Positions 24,386-36,075 of a DNA stretch of 64,000 bases are shown here, in pieces (the stretch's first letter is position 1; each line of letters begins with the position of its first letter). Made by a program: the position numbers and the translations under genes. Below the pieces are notes generated by a model, which did no database searches, was not told the origin of the DNA, and was given only the letters and a program-made list of their open reading frames with translations. Source of the stretch: Streptomyces griseoviridis (GTDB lineage: Bacteria > Actinomycetota > Actinomycetes > Streptomycetales > Streptomycetaceae); the NCBI RefSeq assembly GCF_005222485.1, contig NZ_CP029078.1, positions 6,883,501-6,947,500 of the forward strand. The letters are read 5' to 3'.

Positions 24386-25902
24386 CTGAGGTCGGAGCAG
24401 GGGTCGTCGTCCGCGGACCTGGCCTCGTCGGACACTCCGCTGGGCACCGCCGACGGGGCGGCCGTGGCCGGGGCGGCGGTCGCGAAGGTCTGCCCGAGGA
24501 CGACGTTGACGACCGCGCCGCCGATCTCCCGGAGTTCGGCGCCGGGGAAGAGCTGGGCGACCTTCCGGGCGCGGTTCTGAAGGCCGGGGCCGTACTGGAT
24601 CACCGTCGTCGCGTGGTCCTGGCTGGTCGCGGTGGCGGTGCCGGTGACCGTGAACCCGGCGGCGGTCAGCTCGTCCGCCGCCCGCGCCGCGAGCCCGGAG
24701 ACGGCGGTGCCGTTGTAGACGGTGACGGAGACCCCTGAGCCGTCGACGGCGCTCGGGGACGGCGTCGCCGTCGCGCCCTTGCCCTTCCCGCCCGAGGTCC
24801 CTCCGCTGGCGTCCTTGCCGTCGATCGTGCGGTCCGCCTTGAGGGCCGCCCACAGCGCGTCGGCGTCCGGCTCCACGACCGCGACCCGTGAACCCTCGTA
24901 CCGCCAGGGCACGGTGACGAACTTGGTGTTGTGCAGGTCGATGTCCTTCAGCGACATCACGAACGAGATCAGCTTGTCGGCGGAGCCGAGCCCCGAGTCG
25001 ACGGTGAGCGAAGCGGTCGCCGCGTCGGCCAGCGGCAGCAGCTTGGTCGGGGTCAGTCCGTCGCTCTTGACCTTCTTCAACAGGCTCGCCACGAAAGCCT
25101 GTTGGCGTTTGATGCGGCCGATGTCGGAGCCGTCGCCGATGCCGTGCCTGATCCGCACGTAGTCCAGCGCCCGTTCCCCCGAGACGCTCTGCTCGCCCTG
25201 CTCGAACAGGAGCTTGCCGCGCGTCGCCCGGTTGGGGTTGAGGTCCTTCTGGTAGATGTCCTGCGGCAGGCACACCTTCACCCCGCCCACCACCTCCGTC
25301 AGCCGCGCGAACCCCTTGAAGTCGACGACGACCGTGTGGTCGACCCGCATCCCGGTCAGCTCCTCGACGGTGTTCTGGGTGCACGCCGGGTTGCCCTTGG
25401 CGGTCTGGCCGACCGAATAGGCCGCGTTGAACATGGTGTTGGCCTGCGTCGTGGTCCAACTGCCGTCAGGGAGCTTGCACGGCGGGATGGTGACCAGGGT
25501 GTCGCGGGGGATGGAGACGGCCAGCGCGTGCCGGTGGTCGGCGTATATGTGGAGCAGGAACGCGGTGTCGGAGCGGCCGATGTCGCTCTTGTCGCCGCCG
25601 CCCAGTGCGGAGTTGCCGCCGGTGCGCGCGTCGGAGCCGATGACGAGGACGTTCTCGCCCTTGGAGGAGGCCGCGTCGGGGCGGTCGTCGGAGAGGCCGT
25701 CGGAGTCGAAGGTGCTGATGTTGCCGTTCAGCTTCAGATAGAGCCAGCCCGCCCCGGCCGCCACCAGGACCAGCACCGCGAGGCAGACGACGAGGACGGT
25801 CCGCAGCCGCCCGCCCCCTCGCCTGCGCCGGCGGTCCCGGGCCGGAGGCCGGTCGCCGCGGTGGCGCGGACGTGCTGTCGTACGGCTGCTCGTCACAGTC
25901 AT
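24376..25902 (-). CDS. LytR-CpsA-Psr (LCP) family cell-wall polymer ligase with LytR_C domain
   Basis: 508 residues from the ATG at 25900-25902 (GAGG 5 nt upstream; another ATG 24 nt earlier is possible). Basic cytoplasmic N-terminus, one membrane anchor (about 36-58), then the LCP catalytic domain: [91 protein letters not shown]. These contain the conserved Asp/Arg residues that bind the polyprenyl pyrophosphate. LytR_C domain about 400-475. Role: attaches anionic or other secondary polymers to peptidoglycan outside the membrane. Confidence 0.93.
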   Translation of the reverse strand: MTVTSSRTTARPRHRGDRPPARDRRRRRGGGRLRTVLVVCLAVLVLVAAGAGWLYLKLNGNISTFDSDGLSDDRPDAASSKGENVLVIGSDARTGGNSALGGGDKSDIGRSDTAFLLHIYADHRHALAVSIPRDTLVTIPPCKLPDGSWTTTQANTMFNAAYSVGQTAKGNPACTQNTVEELTGMRVDHTVVVDFKGFARLTEVVGGVKVCLPQDIYQKDLNPNRATRGKLLFEQGEQSVSGERALDYVRIRHGIGDGSDIGRIKRQQAFVASLLKKVKSDGLTPTKLLPLADAATASLTVDSGLGSADKLISFVMSLKDIDLHNTKFVTVPWRYEGSRVAVVEPDADALWAALKADRTIDGKDASGGTSGGKGKGATATPSPSAVDGSGVSVTVYNGTAVSGLAARAADELTAAGFTVTGTATATSQDHATTVIQYGPGLQNRARKVAQLFPGAELREIGGAVVNVVLGQTFATAAPATAAPSAVPSGVSDEARSADDDPCSDLSYG

Positions 25903-25926
25903 CGGCGCCTCTGCGTCCTTCCCCAT

Positions 25927-25954
25927 GGTTGTACAGTTGCGCAATATAGCAACC
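25927..25954. promoter_or_regulatory. AT-rich nested palindrome between lcp and tatA
   Basis: GGTTG (25927-25931) and CAACC (25950-25954) flank an inner TTGCGCAA palindrome (25937-25944) and a GTTGC/GCAAC pair (25936-25940, 25949-25953). The TATA-like centre could be the promoter for tatA, which starts 21 bp on. Such TTGC/GCAA arms are common for MarR-type operators, but no regulator is adjacent. Confidence 0.35.
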
Positions 25955-25974
25955 GTGGAAGAGGGAGGTGCGCC

Positions 25975-26205
25975 ATGCTCCGCAACGGCCTGGAGCCCTG
26001 GCATCTGCTGATCGTCGCGATCGTGGTGATCGTGCTGTTCGGCTCGAAGAGACTGCCCGACACCGCGCGGGCGCTCGGCAAGTCGATGCGCATCCTCAAG
26101 AGCGAGGCGAAGGCGATGAAGGACGACGGTCCCGAGGACGAGCGGGCCGCCGCGCGCCCGGTCGTCGAGCCGACCCGGGTGCGCCCGGGATCCCCGGCCC
26201 CCTGA
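25975..26205 (+). CDS. tatA: Sec-independent translocase TatA-like protein
   Basis: 76 residues; ATG with GAGGGAGG upstream. [42 protein letters not shown] is the TatA/E pattern: short N-terminal membrane helix, FG hinge, amphipathic helix, acidic tail. Not next to tatC, so probably an additional TatA paralogue. A Tat substrate (GH43) is encoded elsewhere in the window. Confidence 0.93.
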   Translation: MLRNGLEPWHLLIVAIVVIVLFGSKRLPDTARALGKSMRILKSEAKAMKDDGPEDERAAARPVVEPTRVRPGSPAP

Positions 26206-26229
26206 AGTGCCCCTGGACACACCGGCCGT

Positions 26230-26260
26230 GGGCCGACCCCGTGGACGGACGGGTCGGCCC
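26230..26260. terminator. Bidirectional hairpin between tatA and the DUF6114 gene
   Basis: GGGCCGACCC (26230-26239) and GGGTCGGCCC (26251-26260) are perfect 10-bp arms with an 11-nt loop between convergent genes. Confidence 0.75.
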
Positions 26261-26270
26261 GGCGGTGGGT

Positions 26271-26729
26271 CTAGGGACGCGCGGCCCGCGTCACGTCGGT
26301 GGCGGTGTTCCCGTCGTGCTGCTTCCTCCGCTCGGCCCTGCGCCTGCGCCTGCTGACCCGCGGCTCCTGGTCGGGCAGCCAGCCGAAGGCCAGGCAACTG
26401 CCCACCAGGCCGAGCAGCAGGCCGACGAAGAAGCCGCCCAGGTTCGAGGTGACCCAGGTGCCCAGCGTGGCCAGCGCGCCGAGGATCGAGTAGAACAGCC
26501 GCTGGCCCGGACTGAAGAGGGTCAGCAGCCCGCACAGCATCATCACGGCGGGCAGCAGATAGCCGGCCAGGCCCTGCATGCCGATGTGCATGACGACCTT
26601 CAGGGAGGCCTTCTCGGTGAGCAGGATCTCCGCGCCGCCCAGGGTGAGCAACAGCCCGCCCCAGAAAGGCCGTACGGCCCGCCACTGCCTGAAGGCGGAC
26701 CGTATGCCCTGCTTGGAGGTGCCTGACAT
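26271..26729 (-). CDS. DUF6114 membrane protein
   Basis: 152 residues from the ATG at 26727-26729, which overlaps the stop of the upstream gene (ATGA). Four hydrophobic segments (WGGLLLTLGGAEILL, VVMHIGMQGLAGYLLPAVMMLCGLLTLFS, LFYSILGALATLGTWV, LGGFFVGLLLGLVGSCLAFGWL) and a basic C-terminal tail RRRRRAERRK. Function unknown; in streptomycetes it is recurrently paired with DUF6230, which implies a joint role at the membrane. Confidence 0.85.
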   Translation of the reverse strand: MSGTSKQGIRSAFRQWRAVRPFWGGLLLTLGGAEILLTEKASLKVVMHIGMQGLAGYLLPAVMMLCGLLTLFSPGQRLFYSILGALATLGTWVTSNLGGFFVGLLLGLVGSCLAFGWLPDQEPRVSRRRRRAERRKQHDGNTATDVTRAARP

Positions 26730-27397
26730 CAGCAACCCGAGCCGCTGAAGCTGAGCTTCAGGCCCGGCAGCTTGAACACGCCTGCCGTGGTGGCGTAGTT
26801 GGTCTGGCGCAGATTGGCGATCCGCACGGTGTCCGCCTGCTGGCTGAAGACGCCGATCGGGCCCTTCACGCCGGCCTTGGTGAGCGTGCTCGCGTCGTTG
26901 CCGATCTCGATGTTGTTGAACGACGCGTCGCCCGACAGCTCGGTGGAGTCGGTGGTGAGATCGCTCGCCTCGACCTTGTGCGCACCGCTGCCCGCCTTGA
27001 TCAGCAGGTTGGTGCCGCCGAGGTCCACGCTCTGGCAGAGCTTGGTCAGCGTGGCGTTCTTGATCGCGGAGGTGATGACCAGTACCTGGCCGCCGGTGTC
27101 GCCCGCGTTCGGGCTGCCGTCGGCCATGTTGTCGAGGCCGCCGAACTGCTCGAAGCCGGTGCCCTTCAGCTCGGTCGCGGTGACCGTGAACGGCATGCCG
27201 GAGATCGCGAACTGCACGCCGAGCGCGCCCTGCGCGGTCATGATGGCGAGCCCCGCGGCGATCGCGGTGGCCGGTACGGCCATCACCGCCGCGCGGCGCA
27301 GCCGGACCCGTCCGCCTCTCGCGGACTCGGTGACGGAACCGCTCTCGGGGTTCTCGGGGTTCTCGGCGGACGAGGTGACGTCCGAGGACGAGGCCAT
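26729..27397 (-). CDS. DUF6230 exported/anchored protein
   Basis: 222 residues from the ATG at 27395-27397, picked because GGGAGC sits 5-10 nt upstream; three earlier in-frame starts exist. After an acidic cytoplasmic N-terminus and RGGRVRLRR, a membrane segment AAVMAVPATAIAAGLAIMTAQGALG precedes an extracytoplasmic beta-rich domain with VQFAISGMPFTVTATELKGTGFEQF and a terminal FSGSGC. Such proteins have sometimes been mislabelled cholesterol esterases; no catalytic triad is visible. Translationally coupled to the DUF6114 gene. Confidence 0.85.
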   Translation of the reverse strand: MASSSDVTSSAENPENPESGSVTESARGGRVRLRRAAVMAVPATAIAAGLAIMTAQGALGVQFAISGMPFTVTATELKGTGFEQFGGLDNMADGSPNAGDTGGQVLVITSAIKNATLTKLCQSVDLGGTNLLIKAGSGAHKVEASDLTTDSTELSGDASFNNIEIGNDASTLTKAGVKGPIGVFSQQADTVRIANLRQTNYATTAGVFKLPGLKLSFSGSGC

Positions 27398-28728
<1,331 letters not shown>

Positions 28729-28746
28729 CCTGCCGTAGGCAAGGGT

Positions 28747-29691
28747 TCAGCGCCGACGCAGGCGCAGGGCCAGGGCGGCGCCGCCGGTGAGCACCAGCAC
28801 CGCCGCGGCGCCGCCCGCCAGCAGCGGCGCCGACGGGCCCGACCCGGAGGCGACGGCGACCGGCGTGGTCCTCGGCTGCGCGGCGGCGCTCCCGGGCGCC
28901 GCCGCCTCCGGGGACGGCCCGGCCGCCGCGCTCCGCCGCGGCGACGGGGACACCGACGGTGCGTGCGACGTCGAAGTCGCCCCGGACGCCGACGACTTGG
29001 CGGGTGCCGTGCTCGCCGGCCGGCGCGCGGCCGGAGTTCCCGCGCCGCTCTTGGCCGCGGCCGTCGGGAACACCACGTCCGAGCACGAGTAATAGGTGTC
29101 CGGGGTGCTGGAGTTCCGCCAGATCGTGAACAGCACGTGATGGCCGCCGCAGTCGGCCGGCAGGGTCGCGCCGATCCGGTACGCGCCCCCGGTCAGCGGC
29201 GGGTCGGTGACCGAGGCGAACGGCCGCGTCGGCAGGTCGGACCAGGTGAGCGGCTTCGTCGGGTCGTAGCCCTGCCGGGTCAGATACAGCTCGAACGTGC
29301 CGGTGTGCCGGATCGTCGAGGCGTACCTCATCGTCATCCGCGCCCCCGGGACGAGCCGGGTCGTCGGCCAGTCCGGGCGGGCCAGGTCGAGCCCCCGGTA
29401 CGCGGGCAGGCCGCCGCTGCACAGCTTGCCGTCCGGGATCGTCTGCCGGTCCCGGCCGCCGACGTTCGCCACCCGGAGGTTGTCCCACGCCGTGAAGGGC
29501 CCGCCGTTCGCCGCGACGGCCGCCCGGCACGCGGCCGTTGACGTCGAGGCACCCTCCGGGGAGCAGGCGTGGACCCGGGCGTCCGGATCGACGGGGGCGC
29601 CGTGCGCCCGCGCGGGGCCCGCCGCCCACAGCAGCAGCGGAGCGGTGAGGGCGGCTGCCAGGGCGGTGCGGTGTGCGGTCATCCGGGGCAT
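28747..29691 (-). CDS. AA10 lytic polysaccharide monooxygenase with C-terminal membrane anchor
   Basis: 314 residues from the ATG at 29689-29691 (GAGGAG 9 nt upstream). Signal peptide ends at ARA, leaving His30 as the mature N-terminus (HGAPVDPDARVHAC), the first half of the copper histidine brace; the second His is in DCGGHHVLFTIWRNSS. SVTDPPLTGGAYRIG and DTYYSCSDVVF are further AA10 blocks. A Ser/Thr/Pro/Ala linker (about 205-285) leads to a membrane helix and a terminal RLRRR, so the enzyme is probably held on the cell surface rather than released. Likely substrate chitin or cellulose. Confidence 0.88.
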   Translation of the reverse strand: MPRMTAHRTALAAALTAPLLLWAAGPARAHGAPVDPDARVHACSPEGASTSTAACRAAVAANGGPFTAWDNLRVANVGGRDRQTIPDGKLCSGGLPAYRGLDLARPDWPTTRLVPGARMTMRYASTIRHTGTFELYLTRQGYDPTKPLTWSDLPTRPFASVTDPPLTGGAYRIGATLPADCGGHHVLFTIWRNSSTPDTYYSCSDVVFPTAAAKSGAGTPAARRPASTAPAKSSASGATSTSHAPSVSPSPRRSAAAGPSPEAAAPGSAAAQPRTTPVAVASGSGPSAPLLAGGAAAVLVLTGGAALALRLRRR

Positions 29692-29764
29692 CCGGAACGT
29701 CTCCTCGGCCGGCGCGGAACGGGGTGCTTCGAGGAGTACGGAGCGCGGCCCCGGCGCGTTCACC

Positions 29765-30412
29765 TCACGTCCCGGGCCGGTCCAGGCCGTTCGTGATGCG
29801 GGAGCCGCGGTCGGCCGCCGTGTCTATCCGGGGGAGCAGTCCGGGTACCGCGATGCTCGGCAGCACATGGGACCACAACACCGAGATGCGGTGGGCCAGA
29901 TCGGCCCGGTCGGTCAGCGCCCTGGACATCAACTGGATGCCGGCGAGCGAGCCCACCAGCATCTCCACCGTCTCCCTCGGGTTCACCGACGGCAGCAACT
30001 CGCCCTGCTCGCGCGCCTGCCGCAGCAGCCACAGCAGATGGTCGGCCCACCGCCTGAACAGCCCCGCGTGATCCACGCTCTGCGGCGCGCACTGGTCGAC
30101 GGCCAGCCGCACCCCGCCCTTGAGCAGCGGGTCGTCGAGCAGCCTGCGGGCCAGCACGAAGGTGACGTCGACCATCTCCTGGAGCTTGCACGGCCGGGCG
30201 GGCACCGCCTCCAGCGGCGGCCGTTCGGCCAGCACCGCACGGGCCAGGGACTCCTTGGACGGGAAGTGGAAGTACAGGGCGCCCTTGGTGACATCGGCAC
30301 GCTCCAGCACCATCGCGATCGTGGTGGAGGAGTACCCGTGCTCGTCGAAGACGGCCCCCGCCGCCTCCAGGATCGTCCTGCGCGTCCTGATGCCGCGCTG
30401 CTGTCTCGCCAT
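29765..30412 (-). CDS. TetR-family regulator of the ArpA/ScbR (gamma-butyrolactone receptor) type
   Basis: 215 residues; ATG with GGAGGTG upstream. N-terminal HTH RTRRTILEAAGAVFDEHGYSSTTIAMVLERADVTKGALYFHFPSKESLARAVL is the ArpA-type signature, and the ligand domain (VRLAVDQCAPQSVDHAGLFRRWADHLLWLLRQAREQGELLPSVNP) matches receptor-like proteins. Its own upstream region carries an ARE-like half site. Lies head-to-head with a CprB-like paralogue. Confidence 0.9.
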   Translation of the reverse strand: MARQQRGIRTRRTILEAAGAVFDEHGYSSTTIAMVLERADVTKGALYFHFPSKESLARAVLAERPPLEAVPARPCKLQEMVDVTFVLARRLLDDPLLKGGVRLAVDQCAPQSVDHAGLFRRWADHLLWLLRQAREQGELLPSVNPRETVEMLVGSLAGIQLMSRALTDRADLAHRISVLWSHVLPSIAVPGLLPRIDTAADRGSRITNGLDRPGT

Positions 30413-30500
30413 GACCGCACCTCCGCCGCTCCCGGCCGGCCGGCGCCCCGGGCGTGCGCAGAACCGGTCGCACGTCGCAGTGGGCCGTCTGCGTCTCATT

Positions 30501-30527
30501 GAAAACCAACCGGTCGCCTCGTACTCT
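30501..30527 (-). promoter_or_regulatory. ARE-like half site and -10 box of the ScbR-type regulator gene
   Basis: On the plus strand, AAACCAACCGGTCG at 30503-30516 matches one side of the ARE sequences bound by ArpA/ScbR-type receptors. On the minus strand a TAGAGT (30522-30527) could be the -10 box of the divergent regulator gene, so binding here would block it. Confidence 0.4.
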
Positions 30528-30713
30528 AGCGCTCATCGGGGCGGGCGCCCCGCCGTCCGGTCTGTCGTCGAGGAGGGGGAACACCGCCGGAACAGAGCCG
30601 GGTGACACGTGTCTGCCCGGGTTCAAGTCCCGGAAACAGAGCGGAAATTCGAGGTCTTGGAATATGCCCCGATCGCCGTCGCACCGTGAGCTATCGTGTA
30701 CGGGGAGTAAGAA

Positions 30714-30735
30714 ACAAACGGCATGACCCGTTCTT
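30714..30735 (+). promoter_or_regulatory. Candidate CprB-type operator
   Basis: AACGG (30717-30721) and CCGTT (30728-30732) are an inverted repeat with a 6-nt centre, within a 22-nt stretch that agrees at about 16 of 22 positions with the CprB consensus site as I recall it. It lies 46-67 bp before the CprB-like start, consistent with autoregulation. Confidence 0.45.
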
Positions 30736-30739
30736 TCGC

Positions 30740-30775
30740 GTCCCAGGAGTGTTCGGTTCCGTCCCAGGAGTGTTC
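30740..30775 (+). repeat. Two 15-bp direct repeats, 21-bp period, before the cprB-like gene
   Basis: GTCCCAGGAGTGTTC occurs at 30740-30754 and 30761-30775. The 21-bp spacing places both on the same DNA face. The second copy contains the GGAG ribosome site of the gene at 30781, so the first could be a duplicated ribosome site. Confidence 0.7.
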
Positions 30776-30780
30776 AGTCG

Positions 30781-31428
30781 ATGGCGAGGCAGTTACGCGC
30801 CGAGCAGACCCGCGCGACGATCATCACGGCCGCAGCAGACCTGTTCGACCGCTGCGGATACGAGTCGACCAGCCTCAGTGACATCGTCGAACACGCCCAT
30901 GTCACCAAAGGCGCCCTCTACTTCCACTTCGCGGCGAAGGAAGACCTCGCGCACGCCATCATGGAGATCCAGTCGCGCACCCTGCGTGACGTGGTGGCCG
31001 AGATGGACGCCCGCGGCCACACCTCCCTCGAAACCCTGATGAGGATCACCTTCGGCATCGCCCGGCTCTCCGTCGAGGGCCCCGTCCCGCGTGCCGGACT
31101 CCGGCTCGCCACCGGCCCGGTCGAGGTCCGCCCGCCGCTCACCCACCCGTTCACCGAATGGCGCGACATCGCCGCCCGCAGACTGCACGGCGCGATGAAG
31201 GAGTCCGACATCCACCCGGACATCGACGTGGAGGCCGTCGCGCACGCCCTGGTCAGCTGGTTCGTCGGCACCCGTGTCGTCGGCCGCTCCCTCGAACCCG
31301 TCGCCCGGCAGCCGCGCCGGGTCGCCGAGATGTGGCACGTCATGATCCGCGGCATGGTCCCGGTCACCCGCCGCGCCCGCTATCTGAACCTCGCCTCCCG
31401 CCTGGAGCGGGAGATCAGGCCCGTCTGA
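30781..31428 (+). CDS. cprB: CprB-like TetR-family gamma-butyrolactone receptor homologue
   Basis: 215 residues. MARQLRAEQTRATIITAAADLFDRCGYESTSLSDIVEHAHVTKGALYFHFAAKEDLAHAIMEIQSRT and GLRLATGPVEVRPPLTHPFTEWR ... MWHVMIRGMVPVTRRARYLNLA are close to S. coelicolor CprB as I remember it, including the same length. ArpA-type repressors of antibiotic production and sporulation bind ARE operators and leave on binding gamma-butyrolactones. Next to the DUF89 and geosmin synthase genes, the same order I recall around cprB in S. coelicolor. Confidence 0.88.
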   Translation: MARQLRAEQTRATIITAAADLFDRCGYESTSLSDIVEHAHVTKGALYFHFAAKEDLAHAIMEIQSRTLRDVVAEMDARGHTSLETLMRITFGIARLSVEGPVPRAGLRLATGPVEVRPPLTHPFTEWRDIAARRLHGAMKESDIHPDIDVEAVAHALVSWFVGTRVVGRSLEPVARQPRRVAEMWHVMIRGMVPVTRRARYLNLASRLEREIRPV

Positions 31429-31450
31429 CCAGCGCGCTACGGTGGACGGC

Positions 31451-32629
31451 ATGTCCGCCACCCCGACCGCCCCCGTGATCCTCGGCGACGAACCGGGCTC
31501 GTTCCCGCACAGCGTCCTCGCCGAACGCCACCCCGCGATCATCCAGCAGGTCAGGGACGCCTTCCCCTACGATCCCACCCGGCACCGCGCCCTCGACGCG
31601 CTCCTCGCGAACTGCGCGGACGGCGCCGTCGAACCCCTCTCCGCCACCGCCCACGACCGCGACCACTGGACGGCCTGGGGCCTCGGCACCCACGTCGGAC
31701 GCTCCTGGTACGACATCCCCTGGCTCTGGTCGGAGAGCTACTTCTACCGCCGGCTCCTCGACGCCGTCGGCTACTTCGCCCCCGGCCCCTGGCAGGGCAT
31801 CGACCCGTTCCGCCCGTTCAAACTGGCCGAACTCGCCGCCCCCGAGACCGACGAGGAACTGGCCGCCCTCGACGACCTCACCACCCTGCCCGCCGACGGA
31901 CAGGCCCGCGCCCTGCTGCACGGCTCCCTCTGGGGCAACCGCGCCGACCTCGGCTTCCGCCTCTCCGACTCCGCCGCGGCCACCGCCGCCGCGGTCCCCG
32001 CCCTGGTCGCCGACGACAGCGACACCCTCTGGTCGCTGCTCCCGTCCGGCGGCGCGGGCACCCTCTGCCTGATCGCCGACAACGCCGGGCGCGAACTCGT
32101 CCCCGACCTGCTCCTCATCGCCCACCTGCTGGAACACGGCCGCGTCGGCCGCGCCGTCCTGCACGTCAAGCCGTACCCCTACTACGTCTCCGACGCCACC
32201 ACCGCCGACGTCGTCGACGCCCTCACCCGGCTGGTCCGGGCCGACGGAAGGGCCGCCGAGTACGGCAGGCTCCTGTGGTCCGCGATGACCGACGGCACCC
32301 TCGCCGTCCGCGCCCACCCCTTCTCGGCCGGCCCCCTGCCGTACGCCGACCTCCCCGCCGACCTGCGCGCCGAACTCGCCACCGCGGCCCTGACCGTCGT
32401 CAAGGGCGACCTCAACTACCGGCGTCTGGTGGGCGACAGGCGCTGGCCCGCCACCGTCCCGTTCGCCGAGGTCACCGCCCACTTCCCGAGCCCGGTCGCG
32501 GCCCTGCGCACCCTGAAGTCGGACGTCGTCACCGGCCTCGCGCCCGCCACGGAGGCCGCCCTCGACGCGGCGGAGGGCGGGAGTTGGCGCACGGCGGGCA
32601 CCCACGCCCTCATCCAGGTCCGCACCTGA
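31451..32629 (+). CDS. DUF89 / ARMT1-like damage-control phosphatase family protein
   Basis: 392 residues from the ATG at 31451 (GGTGGA just before; a GTG 9 nt upstream is possible). Family metal and phosphate-site blocks are clear: LIADNAGRELVPDLLL (Asp-Asn), HVKPYPYYVSDAT, VVKGDLNYRRL and LRTLKSDVVTGL. DUF89 proteins are metal-dependent phosphatases thought to remove damaged or excess phosphometabolites. Starts 22 bp after the cprB-like gene on the same strand, so probably co-transcribed. Confidence 0.9.
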   Translation: MSATPTAPVILGDEPGSFPHSVLAERHPAIIQQVRDAFPYDPTRHRALDALLANCADGAVEPLSATAHDRDHWTAWGLGTHVGRSWYDIPWLWSESYFYRRLLDAVGYFAPGPWQGIDPFRPFKLAELAAPETDEELAALDDLTTLPADGQARALLHGSLWGNRADLGFRLSDSAAATAAAVPALVADDSDTLWSLLPSGGAGTLCLIADNAGRELVPDLLLIAHLLEHGRVGRAVLHVKPYPYYVSDATTADVVDALTRLVRADGRAAEYGRLLWSAMTDGTLAVRAHPFSAGPLPYADLPADLRAELATAALTVVKGDLNYRRLVGDRRWPATVPFAEVTAHFPSPVAALRTLKSDVVTGLAPATEAALDAAEGGSWRTAGTHALIQVRT

Positions 32630-32697
32630 CACACGGTCACCGCGGGTCCCCACGGAGCGACTTCGCCGTCCCGCCGCGACGGTCCGCGCGGAGCGCC

Positions 32698-32747
32698 GGA
32701 AGGGGCGACGCCACATCCGTCAGGAAGGCGCGACGCCACATCCGTCA
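32698..32747. repeat. Tandem 25-bp repeat upstream of geosmin synthase
   Basis: Two directly adjacent 25-bp units (32698-32722 and 32723-32747) differ at one base (GGAAGGGG versus GGAAGGCG at the start) and share CGACGCCACATCCGTCA. They end 94 bp before the geosmin synthase start. A CGTGA-T-TCACG palindrome follows at 32769-32779. Confidence 0.75.
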
Positions 32748-32832
32748 CCCCGCGGACCAGGTTTCACTCGTGATTCACGCGATGGTGTGATCATGTCCCC
32801 GCGGGTGGATGCCCTCGGAAGGCCACGGGTAG

Positions 32833-35178
<2,346 letters not shown>

Positions 35179-35298
35179 GCCGCGCCCTCCGGCGGCCCCC
35201 GTCCGCGTCCCGGGCCGGGCACCGCCCGGGACGCTCTCACCCGTTCGTGGCTCGTGGCGCGCCCGTACGCCGGGTAGAGGTCCGGCCGGAGGCGACAC

Positions 35299-35928
35299 AT
35301 GGAACAGACGGCGTTGCGACCCAGACCGATGCCCGGCCGGGACCCGGGCGGGCCCCCAGGACGGCGGCGCGGGCAGGACCCCGACCACGGCCCGGCGGCC
35401 GGCCGCGGCCAGGGACCCGGCGGGGCGACCGGCCGGGGGAGCGGCACCGCTCCGCCTGCGGCCCGCCCGCGTGCGGGGCGGCGCCGTGCCCGGCGGCTGC
35501 GGACCACCCTCTTCGGCCTCTGCGTCGGGGCGGTCCTGCTGCTCGCCGGCGTCGGCCTCGGCACCGTCGGCGTCACGCTGCTCGGCGGCGCGGGGCACGC
35601 GGCGCCGCGGCCCGGCCCGCCCCCGCGGCCGGCCGGCACCGCCGGGGCGGCGGCCGCCGGGGCTCCGGTGACCCTCGGGGTGCAGGTCGTGGACACGGAG
35701 CGGCCCGGTGCCCTGATCGTCGCCGTGCACGTCCCAGGACCCGGCTTCACGGCCGGCCTGGTCAGGGGCGATGTCGTCGTCGCGTTCGGCGCCGGCCGCG
35801 TCGCCGGCACGGCCGATCTGGCCCGCGCGGTGACCGGGGCCCGCCCCGGCACCCGCATCACCCTGACCGTCCGCCACCGCACCGGCGCCCAGCAGCGCGT
35901 GACGGTGGTACCCGGAGTGGTCGTCTGA
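35299..35928 (+). CDS. Membrane-anchored PDZ-domain protein
   Basis: 209 residues; ATG with GGAGG 6 nt upstream. Disordered Gly/Pro/Arg-rich N-terminus (1-65), one membrane segment (about 69-95: TLFGLCVGAVLLLAGVGLGTVGVTLL), Pro-rich linker, then a single PDZ domain (about 122-205: LGVQVVDTERPGALIVAVHVPGPGFTAGLVRGDVVVAFGAGRVAGTADLARAV). Looks like an HtrA-type PDZ without the protease domain. May act as an adaptor at the outer face; partner unknown. Confidence 0.85.
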   Translation: MEQTALRPRPMPGRDPGGPPGRRRGQDPDHGPAAGRGQGPGGATGRGSGTAPPAARPRAGRRRARRLRTTLFGLCVGAVLLLAGVGLGTVGVTLLGGAGHAAPRPGPPPRPAGTAGAAAAGAPVTLGVQVVDTERPGALIVAVHVPGPGFTAGLVRGDVVVAFGAGRVAGTADLARAVTGARPGTRITLTVRHRTGAQQRVTVVPGVVV

Positions 35929-36075
35929 ACCGTCGGCCCGGCCCGCGGGCACCGCCCCAGGCCGGGCTCAGGCCCCGCTCCACGCACCGCCGACCGGCTC
36001 GCGCCGTCCTCCGGATCCGGGCAGGATGCTCACCGTAGCCCTTGAATTCCTTACCACCCGTCCAGGGAGGCCCGG

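Noticed and set aside
30560-30641. Complete tRNA gene
   Set aside because: Only the T-arm is convincing; the acceptor stem pairs at about five of seven positions and no D-arm or anticodon arm can be drawn.
32769-32779. Crp site before geosmin synthase
   Set aside because: CGTGA-T-TCACG has only one central base, whereas Crp sites need a six-base centre between GTG and CAC halves.
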